From contig JBCCAR010000052.1 of the NCBI GenBank assembly GCA_039814715.1, positions 1-12,479 on the forward strand: a DNA stretch of 12,479 bases. The letters run 5' to 3'. Position 1 is the first letter of the stretch. Each line of letters begins with the position of its first letter. Origin of the DNA: CAKZYD01 sp039814715 (GTDB lineage Bacteria > Pseudomonadota > Alphaproteobacteria > Sphingomonadales > CAKZYD01). Both the position numbers and the translations under genes were made by a program. Of the stretch, positions 6,008-12,479 are shown in pieces. The notes under the pieces were generated by a model that ran no database searches, was not told where the DNA came from, and was given only the letters and a program-made list of their open reading frames with translations.

Positions 6008-7281
6008 TGGGTTTTAAAAAGAGTTTTGTGTTTTTGTTTGCGCTGGGCGCAGCGGCTTTGGCGCCATCAGGTGCCGGCTTTGCCCAGTTTGACGAGCAGA
6101 TTCAGCGGGCCGTTGCGATCGTGAATGAGGATGTCATTTCAGACTATGATATTTCGCGGCGGCTAACGCTTGTTCTAGCCTCAACCGGCACAGAGCTATC
6201 GGAAGCAGAACGCCAGCAGCTGCGCGAACAAATCCTCTCCACATTGGTCGATGAAAAACTCCAACTCCAAGCGGCCCAAGAAAACGAGATTGTGGTGACG
6301 CCCGACATTGTTGAGCGAGCATTCTCCTCCGTTGCAGGCAACTTTAACCAGCAGCCCAATCAGTTTGAGAGCTTCTTGAGAGAAAACGGTACGACGCGCC
6401 GCGCTTTGGAAGAGCAAATTCGCGCGGAGATCGCCTGGAGCCAATTGATCCAGCGCAGGTTAGAGCCGCAAATCACCATCAGCGATGAAGAAGTGGAAGA
6501 AGCCTTAGAGCGGCTGGAAGATTCCAAAGGCCAGTTTGAATATAACGTTGCTGAAATCTTCTTAAATGCGAGCCCCAGCAACGACGCCGACGTGCGCTTT
6601 ACAGCGCAACAAATTGTCGACCGAATCCGCCAAGGCAGCCGCTTTGAAGCCTTTGCGCGGCAGTTCTCTGAAGCACCCACCGCAGCCGTGGGCGGCGATC
6701 TTGGCTGGGTGATGGAAGATCAGCTATCGCGCAATATTCGCCCTGTCGTGCCTGAGATGGCCATAGGCCAGCTATCAAACCCCATCCGCACACCCAGCGG
6801 CTACTACATCATCCTTTTAAAAGACCGCCGCCGTATCTTGAGCGCTGATCCGCTGGATACGCAATATGAGCTGGCCTCCTTGCTATGGCCGCTCGAAGCA
6901 GAGCCGATTATGGCGGACGTCGACCGTGCCAATCAGCGTGCAACCGCAGCCTCGCGCGCGGGCAGCACCTGCGCAAACGCTGGGGCCTTGGCCGACCGCT
7001 TTGGCGCGGCAGAAGCCAGCGCACTTGGAACACTGCGGCTGCGCGATCTACCGCCGCCAGTGCAATCGGCGTTGCTGCCGCTGGAAGCGGGCGATTCGAC
7101 TAGTCCTGTTCGCTTTCCAAATGGCCTGCGTGTCTTCATTGTGTGCGACATCCAGCAGCAAGAAGTGCAAACACCCACTCTCGCCGTCATTGAAAACCAG
7201 CTGAACCAAAGACGGCTGTCCATGATGGCGCGCCGCTATCTGCGCGACCTGCGCCGCGATGCCATCGTTGAATACAAATAG
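6004..7281 (+). CDS. surA: Periplasmic chaperone / peptidyl-prolyl cis-trans isomerase SurA
   Basis: This 425-residue protein begins with a Sec-type signal peptide (FKKSFVFLFALGAAALA, cleavage after GFA near residue 27). A SurA N-terminal domain follows, starting at AVAIVNEDVISDYDISRR, and continues through the helical segment to about residue 170. A single parvulin (PpiC) domain spans roughly residues 178-275, with NVAEIFL, GGDLGWV and SGYYIILLKDRR. The C-terminal segment carries Cys323 and Cys381, which could pair in the periplasm. One parvulin domain, rather than the two of E. coli SurA, is usual in alphaproteobacteria. SurA escorts unfolded outer-membrane proteins, including LptD, encoded 140 bp upstream. 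Two tandem ATGs (6004 and 6007) are possible starts; neither has a good Shine-Dalgarno sequence. The 3' end overlaps pdxA by 23 bp. Confidence 0.93.
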   Translation: MMGFKKSFVFLFALGAAALAPSGAGFAQFDEQIQRAVAIVNEDVISDYDISRRLTLVLASTGTELSEAERQQLREQILSTLVDEKLQLQAAQENEIVVTPDIVERAFSSVAGNFNQQPNQFESFLRENGTTRRALEEQIRAEIAWSQLIQRRLEPQITISDEEVEEALERLEDSKGQFEYNVAEIFLNASPSNDADVRFTAQQIVDRIRQGSRFEAFARQFSEAPTAAVGGDLGWVMEDQLSRNIRPVVPEMAIGQLSNPIRTPSGYYIILLKDRRRILSADPLDTQYELASLLWPLEAEPIMADVDRANQRATAASRAGSTCANAGALADRFGAAEASALGTLRLRDLPPPVQSALLPLEAGDSTSPVRFPNGLRVFIVCDIQQQEVQTPTLAVIENQLNQRRLSMMARRYLRDLRRDAIVEYK

Positions 7282-8269
7282 CAGCCAAACCGCGGCGCCC
7301 ATTGCAATCACACTGGGAGACCCCGCCGGTGTTGGCCCTGAGATCGTCGCGAAAGCGTGGCACGCCCGCAAAGCGGAAAAGCTGACACCCTTCTTTTGGA
7401 TTGGCGATCCAGGCTTGCTGCGCGATTGCCCCACACAATCCATCGCTGCCCCGGACCACGCGCTGGAAGTGTGGCAAAACGCGCTGCCTGTGCTCCCCCT
7501 CGAAATGAACGGTCCGGTCACGCCCGGAGCTCCCAGCGCTCATACAGCGCCCGCTGTGATTGAAGCGCTGGAGATCAGCGCAGCGCTGAGCCAAGCCGCG
7601 AAGGCAAGCGCGGTTGTCACAGCGCCGATGGCGAAAGACCTGCTGTACGCGGCCGGCTTTAACGCGCCTGGACAAACCGAATTCTACGCCGACGCCTGCG
7701 CAGTGGAACGAGATAGAGTCGTCATGATGCTTGCAGCGCCAATGCTGAAAGTGGTGCCGATCACAATCCACATCCCGCTCGCGAAGGTGCCCGAGCATTT
7801 AACCCAGGACCTGATCATAGCCCGCGCGATCACAACAGATGCGGCGCTGCGCCAAGATTTTGGCATAGGAGCGCCGCGGCTGGCCCTATGCGGACTGAAC
7901 CCGCATGCTGGAGAGCATGGCAAAATCGGCGATGAGGAAGAAAAGATCATTGCCCCCGCCGTTGACGCTTTGCGCGCCCAAGGCATCGATGCACGCGGGC
8001 CTTTCTCAGCTGACACGATGTTCCACGCGGAGGCCAGGGCCGGGTATGACGCAGCGCTGGCCATGTATCATGATCAGGGGTTGATCCCGCTCAAGGCCCT
8101 TGATTTTCATAGCGGCGTAAACGTGACCCTTGGCCTGCCAATCGTGCGCACGTCCCCGGATCATGGCACTGCCTTTGATATTGCTGGGAAAAACCTGGCC
8201 AATCCGCGCTCTATGATCGAAGCCATCCGCGTGGCAGGCGCGATCGCTGCGCGCCGCAGCGCCGCATGA
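7259..8269 (+). CDS. pdxA: 4-hydroxythreonine-4-phosphate dehydrogenase
   Basis: PdxA oxidises 4-phosphohydroxy-L-threonine with NAD(P)+ in the DXP-dependent route to pyridoxal 5'-phosphate. The 336-residue product fits the family: PIAITLGDPAGVGPEI at the N terminus, the three metal-binding histidines His171 (TIHIPL), His216 (LNPHAGEHG) and His271 (MYHDQG), then Lys279, Asn288 and Arg297 in the substrate site and TSPDHGTAFDIAG. The position of the E. coli substrate-binding His136, in GHTEF, is Gln139 here (GQTEF). The start at ATG 7259 lies inside surA; TTG 7268 is an alternative, and the conserved core begins only at residue 14. The stop overlaps the rsmA start in ATGA. A PdxA-like dehydrogenase of another pathway is less likely given the surA-pdxA-rsmA order. 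Confidence 0.95.
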   Translation: MPSLNTNSSQTAAPIAITLGDPAGVGPEIVAKAWHARKAEKLTPFFWIGDPGLLRDCPTQSIAAPDHALEVWQNALPVLPLEMNGPVTPGAPSAHTAPAVIEALEISAALSQAAKASAVVTAPMAKDLLYAAGFNAPGQTEFYADACAVERDRVVMMLAAPMLKVVPITIHIPLAKVPEHLTQDLIIARAITTDAALRQDFGIGAPRLALCGLNPHAGEHGKIGDEEEKIIAPAVDALRAQGIDARGPFSADTMFHAEARAGYDAALAMYHDQGLIPLKALDFHSGVNVTLGLPIVRTSPDHGTAFDIAGKNLANPRSMIEAIRVAGAIAARRSAA

Positions 8270-9102
8270 GTGACGGCCTGCCGCCGCTGCGCGAGGTGAT
8301 TGCCTGCCACGGGCTGAGCGCTCGCAAAGCGCTGGGACAGAACTTTCTCTTAGACCTCAATTTAACGCGCAAAATTGCCCGCGCAGCAGCACCGACGCCA
8401 GAGGATCACTTTATCGAGATCGGACCCGGACCCGGCGGCCTCACGCGCGCGCTCCTGATGGAAGGGGCTGGACGAGTAACGGCCATCGAAAAAGACCCCC
8501 GCTGTATTGCCGCATTAGAAGATATCGCAGGCGCTTACCCCGGCCAGCTGACCGTGGTAGAGGCCGACGCCATGGACTATGATTTTTCAGCCCTTGGCCC
8601 CCACAAAATCGCTGCCAATCTGCCCTATAATGTAGGCACAGCGCTGCTGACCCGCTGGCTGGAACCCAAACACTGGCCGCCGCAATGGGCCAGCTTGACA
8701 TTGCTCTTTCAAAAAGAAGTCGCCGAGCGCCTGACGGCTGCCCCCGGCAGCAAAGCCTATGGCCGCCTGTCTATACTGGCGCAGTGGCGATCGCAGGTCC
8801 GCTCTGTGTTCGACATTGGTCCAAAGGCCTTCACCCCGCCGCCCAAAGTGACCAGCGCGCTGGTGCACATTACCGCAGGTACGGCGGCTGAGAGCGTCAA
8901 AGCGCAAGACTTATCGAAGATCACAGCAGCCGCCTTTGGCCAGCGCCGCAAGATGCTCAGGCAGTCTTTAAAGAGCCTTACCGCGGACCCTATGGCACTA
9001 TGCGACGCTGCTGGGATTGCGCCGACCTTGCGGGCCGATGCTTTGGGCTTAGAGGATTACCTCAACCTTGCCCGGGCGCTTCGTCAGGCCCCTCAGCCAT
9101 AA
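8266..9102 (+). CDS. rsmA: 16S rRNA (adenine(1518)-N(6)/adenine(1519)-N(6))-dimethyltransferase
   Basis: RsmA (KsgA) uses S-adenosylmethionine to dimethylate two adjacent adenosines in the 3' terminal hairpin of 16S rRNA during small-subunit assembly. The 278-residue protein shows KALGQNFLLD near residue 21, the SAM-binding motif EIGPGPGGLT (residues 51-60), Glu75 in AIEKD, Asp101 in EADAMD, the catalytic NLPYN (residues 118-122), KAFTPPPKV, and the C-terminal AAFGQRRKMLRQSLK. All are typical of the bacterial enzyme. The ATG overlaps the pdxA stop by 4 bp (ATGA), a sign of translational coupling. At its 3' end it overlaps the opposing gmk gene by 41 bp. Confidence 0.97.
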   Translation: MSDGLPPLREVIACHGLSARKALGQNFLLDLNLTRKIARAAAPTPEDHFIEIGPGPGGLTRALLMEGAGRVTAIEKDPRCIAALEDIAGAYPGQLTVVEADAMDYDFSALGPHKIAANLPYNVGTALLTRWLEPKHWPPQWASLTLLFQKEVAERLTAAPGSKAYGRLSILAQWRSQVRSVFDIGPKAFTPPPKVTSALVHITAGTAAESVKAQDLSKITAAAFGQRRKMLRQSLKSLTADPMALCDAAGIAPTLRADALGLEDYLNLARALRQAPQP

Positions 9103-9727
9103 GCGTTAAGGCTCTCGCTTTGATGTCAGGCTGGCGCACTGCTTTAAGGCGCTCAGCGGCCAAAATAGTGCGCACCTGGGCAAAGCAATCCTCCAGGGCA
9201 TCATTGAGCAGCACATAATCATATTCAGCCCAGTGGCTAATCTCTTCGCGGGCCTTTGCCATTCGGCGGGCGACAACCGCGTCACTGTCTTGCGCGCGGG
9301 TCGTTAAGCGACGCTCCAGTTCTGCCAAGCTCGGCGGCAGAATAAAGAGGCTTACCAGCGTGCCAGCACTCTGATCGCGGATTTGCTGCGTGCCCTGCCA
9401 ATCAATGTCAAAGAGCACATCCTTACCGCGCGCGAAAGCCGCCTCAACTTCTGATTTTAGAGTCCCATAATAGTTTCCGTGCACGCGGGCATGCTCTAAA
9501 AACGCATCGTCCTCAATCAGGGCTTTAAATCGGTCTTCTGACAGAAAATGGTAATGCTGGCCGTCAATCTCGCCCGGGCGCGGCGGGCGGGTGGTCGCGC
9601 TCACAGACATGACAATGCCCTGCTCTTCTTTCAGCAACATGTTCGACAAGGTCGATTTACCCGCGCCAGAGGGGGAAGACAGGATAAACAGTAACGGCCG
9701 GCGGCGCGGCGAATCAGGCGTGCTCAT
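9062..9727 (-). CDS. gmk: Guanylate kinase
   Basis: Guanylate kinase phosphorylates GMP to GDP with ATP in the cytoplasm. The 221-residue protein has the P-loop SPSGAGKST (residues 18-26), the GMP-binding signature SATTRPPRPGEIDGQHYHF (residues 43-61), FDIDWQG around Asp107, and the lid/helix region with Arg154 and Arg155. The ATG at 9727 was chosen because family alignment begins at RRRPLLFILSSPS. The frame is open further upstream to ATG 9820, but that would run into mltG and add a non-homologous stretch. The gene starts 50 bp after the mltG stop and has only a weak Shine-Dalgarno sequence. About 20 residues at the C terminus, after the usual AERLKAVRQ helix, lie in the 41-bp overlap with rsmA and just before it. 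Confidence 0.96.
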   Translation of the reverse strand: MSTPDSPRRRPLLFILSSPSGAGKSTLSNMLLKEEQGIVMSVSATTRPPRPGEIDGQHYHFLSEDRFKALIEDDAFLEHARVHGNYYGTLKSEVEAAFARGKDVLFDIDWQGTQQIRDQSAGTLVSLFILPPSLAELERRLTTRAQDSDAVVARRMAKAREEISHWAEYDYVLLNDALEDCFAQVRTILAAERLKAVRQPDIKARALTLMAEGPDEAPGQG

Positions 9728-9777
9728 AGCGCCTGCTATTAACCATCCGCGTGGATGCGGCAAGACTGAATAAGCGA

Positions 9778-10812
9778 TTACTGCGTTTTGTTTTTGCGCT
9801 TCCGGCGCTCCGCCAGCCATTTGCGGATATTGGCTTTGTGCTCTGTATAGGTCTTAGCAAAGACATGGCCGCCCTTGCCATCCACCACAAAAAACAAGGC
9901 TTCGGTCTTGGCTGGTTGGCCCGCGGCCAGAAGAGATTCGCGGCTGGGCAGCGCAATTGGGCCAGGCGGTAGGCCGTCGATTGTGTAGGTGTTATACGGC
10001 GTGGGCGCGCGCACATCCTGCCGCTTTAAAGACCGGCCCAAGCGGCCTTGCGCAATGCCGTAGATCACAGTTGGGTCTGACTGAAGGCGCATCCCCTTGG
10101 TCAACCGATTGTGAAAGACGCCGGAGACAAGCCGCTTTTCTTCATCTCGGCTGGTTTCTTTTTCAATGATAGAGGCAAGGACGTGCAGCTCAGCAGGCGT
10201 TTTTAGGTTTTGTGTATCCGTGCGCGCGTTCCAGGCCCCCTCAATGGCCAGCTCCATGGCATCCGCCATGCGCGCAAGCAAGACACCGCGCTGCTCCCCA
10301 CGCACGAAATAATACGTATCCGGCAATAAGCTTCCTTCTGCAAAGTCTGCTTCTATCTCGCCAACAAGGCGCGGGTCATCGGCCACAATATCGAGCGCGT
10401 CAGCAGCTGTTATCCCTTCGCGGATGAGCATTTTGTATTGAATCTGGCTCGCCTCCTGCAGCGCAGCAAGAACTTGCGCCATGGAGGCTGCAGGGGGGAT
10501 CGCAAACTCACCCGCTTTAATAGGCTTTTTATCAGCGAAGAACCGCACGCCAGCTTCAAACAAGCGCGCATCATCGATGATACCAGCCTCTTCAAGCTTA
10601 GCAGCGATTTCGCGCACGGATAGGCCGCGCTCAATTAAGATGGGCGTTTGCGAGACAAGCGGGCCTGGGGCGTTTAAAAAACGGTCCCTGCTTTCATACA
10701 CGAAAGCACCCAGAGCGGCGGCAGCGACCCCAAGCAACACAAAGCCCCACACAACACCTGCGCGCCATCGCGGGCGCAGTTTTTCAGGCTGTGTGTCGCG
10801 CTCGTCGCTCAC
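9778..10812 (-). CDS. mltG: Endolytic murein transglycosylase MltG (YceG family)
   Basis: MltG is an inner-membrane lytic transglycosylase that cleaves nascent glycan strands and is thought to set their length. The 344-residue protein has a short cytoplasmic N terminus rich in charged residues, one transmembrane segment at about residues 19-38 (VVWGFVLLGVAAAALGAFV), a LysM-like region near GLSVREIAAKLEEAG, and the catalytic YceG domain with SLLPDTYYF, SIIEKET carrying the probable catalytic Glu217, LQSDPTVIYG and YNTYTIDGLPPGPI. The start is GTG at 10812, and GTGA overlaps the fabF stop by 4 bp, so translation is probably coupled. A Lys/Arg-rich tail ends the protein. The order fabF-mltG is common in alphaproteobacteria. 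Confidence 0.95.
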   Translation of the reverse strand: MSDERDTQPEKLRPRWRAGVVWGFVLLGVAAAALGAFVYESRDRFLNAPGPLVSQTPILIERGLSVREIAAKLEEAGIIDDARLFEAGVRFFADKKPIKAGEFAIPPAASMAQVLAALQEASQIQYKMLIREGITAADALDIVADDPRLVGEIEADFAEGSLLPDTYYFVRGEQRGVLLARMADAMELAIEGAWNARTDTQNLKTPAELHVLASIIEKETSRDEEKRLVSGVFHNRLTKGMRLQSDPTVIYGIAQGRLGRSLKRQDVRAPTPYNTYTIDGLPPGPIALPSRESLLAAGQPAKTEALFFVVDGKGGHVFAKTYTEHKANIRKWLAERRKRKNKTQ

Positions 10813-12071
10813 ACTTTGCGGAAAATCACAGTCGCATTGGTACCGCCAAAGCCGAAGCTGTTCGACAAGGCGATGTTAACGGGCTTTTCTTTCGCCGTAT
10901 GCGGAACCAGATCAACGCCCGCGCAGCTTTCGGACGGATTGTCCAAATTAAGCGTTGGCGGAACAATGCTGTCGCGCATCGCAAGCAGGGAAAACACAGC
11001 TTCAACCGCGCCGGCAGCGCCAAGCAGGTGCCCAATCGCCGATTTCGTTGATGACATTGAGACCGTATCCATCGCGGGGCCAAGCAGCCTGCGCACCGCG
11101 CCTAATTCAATTTCATCGCCAAGCGGCGTCGATGTGCCATGCGCGTTGATATAGTCGATATCGCCAGGCGAAATCTGCGCGCGCTTCAGCGCCATTTGCA
11201 TGGAGCGGTACCCGCCGTCCCCATCTGGCGCAGGGGCGGTCACGTGGTAGGCATCGCCGGACAAACCGTAGCCAATGACTTCGCCGTAAATGGTGGCGCC
11301 GCGCTTTTTGGCGCGCTCATATTCTTCAAGCACAACAATACCGGCGCCCTCACCCATCACAAAGCCATCACGGGCTTCATCATAGGGCCGGCTGGCTTTT
11401 TCCGGATGATCGTTAGACGCCGTGGACAGCGCTTTCGCCTGATTAAACCCAGCAATACCGATCGGGCAAATTGCAGCTTCTGCGCCGCCAGCAAGCATGA
11501 TGTCGGCATCGCCCAGGGCTATAAACCTTGCAGCATCACCTATGGCATGTGCGCCGGAAGAGCAGGCCGTGACCACGGCATGGTTTGGCCCTTTTAGCCC
11601 ATGACGGATAGAGACTTGGCCTGAGACCAGATTGATGAGCCGGCCATGAATAAAGTGCGGGCTGACCCGGCGAGGGCCTTTCTCGTGGAGTTTGATGGAC
11701 GCAATTTCTATCCCCGGCAGGCCGCCGATGCCAGAGCCAATCATGGACCCGGCCATCAGTTTTTCTTCTTCTGTGAGGTCCGTCAGACCCGCATCTTTGA
11801 TGGCTTGCTCAGCCGCTGCGATCCCAAACACGATGAAAGGGTCAAGATTGCGTATATCTTTGGTGGAGACAAACGCCTCGGCGTCAAAGCGGTCTTGATC
11901 TGCTTCATCCGTCGGCACTTCGCAGGCGATGCTCGTTGCAAAGCCTTCGGTATCAAAATGCGTGATTTGACCAGCACCGCTTTGGCTGTTGACCAGCCGC
12001 GACCAACTCGCCGCTGCATTTCCAGCCAGCGGTGTGACAAGGCCAATACCCGTTACGACAACGCGGCGCAT
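10809..12071 (-). CDS. fabF: 3-oxoacyl-[acyl-carrier-protein] synthase II
   Basis: FabF condenses malonyl-ACP with acyl-ACP in fatty acid elongation. The 420-residue enzyme starts RRVVVTGIGLVTPL and carries the complete Cys-His-His catalytic set: Cys170 in VVTACSSGAH, His311 in NAHGTSTPLGD and His348 in IGHLLGAAG. Lys343 lies in STKSAIGH and the glycine-rich NSFGFGGTN is at the C terminus. The ATG at 12071 is preferred over one 36 bp upstream (12107) because GGGGAG sits 6 nt before it and because homology begins there. The partner carrier protein AcpP is encoded 143 bp upstream on the same strand. The stop overlaps the mltG start. Confidence 0.97.
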   Translation of the reverse strand: MRRVVVTGIGLVTPLAGNAAASWSRLVNSQSGAGQITHFDTEGFATSIACEVPTDEADQDRFDAEAFVSTKDIRNLDPFIVFGIAAAEQAIKDAGLTDLTEEEKLMAGSMIGSGIGGLPGIEIASIKLHEKGPRRVSPHFIHGRLINLVSGQVSIRHGLKGPNHAVVTACSSGAHAIGDAARFIALGDADIMLAGGAEAAICPIGIAGFNQAKALSTASNDHPEKASRPYDEARDGFVMGEGAGIVVLEEYERAKKRGATIYGEVIGYGLSGDAYHVTAPAPDGDGGYRSMQMALKRAQISPGDIDYINAHGTSTPLGDEIELGAVRRLLGPAMDTVSMSSTKSAIGHLLGAAGAVEAVFSLLAMRDSIVPPTLNLDNPSESCAGVDLVPHTAKEKPVNIALSNSFGFGGTNATVIFRKV

Positions 12072-12077
12072 CGCGCT

Positions 12078-12083
12078 CTCCCC
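12078..12083 (-). promoter_or_regulatory. Ribosome-binding site deciding the fabF start
   Basis: Read on the minus strand, GGGGAG lies 6 nt before the ATG at 12071. The upstream in-frame ATG at 12107 has no comparable site, so this supports the shorter FabF that begins MRRVVV. Confidence 0.7.
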
Positions 12084-12125
12084 AAGCAAAACAGTGTTCC
12101 CGCCCATTTAAAACCATGAGCTTTA

Positions 12126-12165
12126 CCAGCGGCCCGCTGCTTTAAGGCAGCAAGCAAACCGCTGG
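12126..12165 (-). repeat. Nested stem-loop between acpP and fabF
   Basis: CCAGCGG (12126-12132) pairs with CCGCTGG (12159-12165), and inside it GCTGC (12136-12140) pairs with GCAGC (12147-12151) around a 6-base loop. In the acpP-fabF transcript this forms a two-tier hairpin about 50 nt after the acpP stop. No U-run follows directly, so full termination is doubtful. It could protect or process the acpP 3' end and help give AcpP more protein than FabF. That role is inference. Confidence 0.45.
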
Positions 12166-12214
12166 CGCGTATAGTCTTTAAAACCCAAGCCAGGCAGCGC
12201 CTCGCCAGAGCCAT

Positions 12215-12454
12215 CTAGTCGTCGCTGTGTTCGTTGATGTATTTGACAGCATCGCGAACGGTGACGATGTTTTCAGCAGCGTCATCAGGGATTTCCACCC
12301 CAAACTCTTCTTCAAAGGCCATGACAAGCTCGACTGTGTCCAGGCTATCTGCGCCCAGATCGTCAATAAAGCTTGCATCGTCTGAGACTTTCGCCTCGTC
12401 CACGCCGAGTTGCTCGACAACAATCTTTTTGACCTTGGCTTCAACGTCGCTCAT
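12215..12454 (-). CDS. acpP: Acyl carrier protein
   Basis: This 79-residue acidic protein is a standard bacterial AcpP. It has the phosphopantetheine attachment motif GADSLDTVELVM with Ser37, preceded by DDASFIDDL and followed by the EEEFGVEIPDDAAE helix region and VRDAVKYI. It carries growing acyl chains as thioesters for FabF and the other type II fatty acid synthase enzymes. The ATG at 12454 has a good AAGGAC Shine-Dalgarno sequence 6-7 nt upstream. The promoter and any fabG or fabD neighbour lie beyond the window edge, 25 bp away. Confidence 0.98.
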   Translation of the reverse strand: MSDVEAKVKKIVVEQLGVDEAKVSDDASFIDDLGADSLDTVELVMAFEEEFGVEIPDDAAENIVTVRDAVKYINEHSDD

Positions 12455-12479
12455 GCAAATGTCCTTTTGTTATTCAACA

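Noticed and set aside
7187..7798. 203-codon minus-strand ORF
   Set aside because: Antisense to the intact surA and pdxA genes, rich in Arg, His and Cys as expected from an out-of-frame GC-rich shadow.
9744..9757. CATCC-gcgt-GGATG hairpin as a terminator for mltG
   Set aside because: Only 5 bp of stem and no U-run follows; gmk starts immediately downstream on the same strand.
9728..9820. Longer gmk start at 9820
   Set aside because: It would overlap the end of mltG and add 31 residues without similarity to guanylate kinases; the family alignment starts near 9727.
11139..12119. Two plus-strand ORFs of about 150 codons
   Set aside because: Both lie antisense to fabF, whose catalytic residues and ribosome-binding site are all in place; no domain is recognisable in them.

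Overview
This is a compact stretch of chromosomal housekeeping genes from a Gram-negative bacterium, most likely an alphaproteobacterium. LptD and SurA imply an outer membrane with LPS. The alphaproteobacterial placement rests on the LptD cysteine motif followed by PLWQIKA, the single-PpiC SurA, the FabF sequence, and the gene order lptD-surA-pdxA-rsmA facing acpP-fabF-mltG-gmk. I cannot place it below class from this sequence alone. No mobile elements, CRISPR arrays, rRNA or tRNA genes were found, and there is no gene-free stretch longer than about 205 bp.

Layout. (1) Bases 1-1385, plus strand: the 3' end of a glutathione-dependent formaldehyde dehydrogenase gene, a small VOC-family gene and fghA. 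They form a tight glutathione-dependent formaldehyde oxidation operon. (2) Bases 1416-1523: a 35-codon ORF with a strong Shine-Dalgarno sequence and a twin-arginine-like signal, with nothing after the signal. Its stop codon shares a CTAG palindrome with the stop of holC on the other strand. A perfect 12-bp inverted repeat brackets that point. (3) Bases 1520-3477, minus strand: pepA then holC, 8 nt apart. (4) Bases 3478-3682: a divergent intergenic region with a 9-bp inverted repeat close to the pepA start. (5) Bases 3683-9102, plus strand: lptD, surA, pdxA and rsmA, the last three overlapping one another. (6) Bases 9062-12454, minus strand: acpP, fabF, mltG and gmk. The 3' ends of gmk and rsmA overlap by 41 bp.

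How the genes relate. LptD is the outer-membrane LPS translocon barrel, and SurA is the periplasmic chaperone that in characterised bacteria helps fold it. PdxA (pyridoxal phosphate synthesis) and RsmA (16S rRNA dimethylation) are their classical operon partners. The opposing operon combines fatty acid elongation (AcpP, FabF) with peptidoglycan strand termination (MltG) and GMP phosphorylation (Gmk). HolC belongs to the DNA polymerase III clamp loader.

I found no convincing undescribed system. The points that deserve a second look are small: the signal-only Tat ORF and its inverted repeat, the lack of lptF/lptG and yicC at positions where I expect them in related genomes, a possible 18-codon leader coupled to surA, an altered substrate-site residue in PdxA, and the rsmA/gmk coding overlap.
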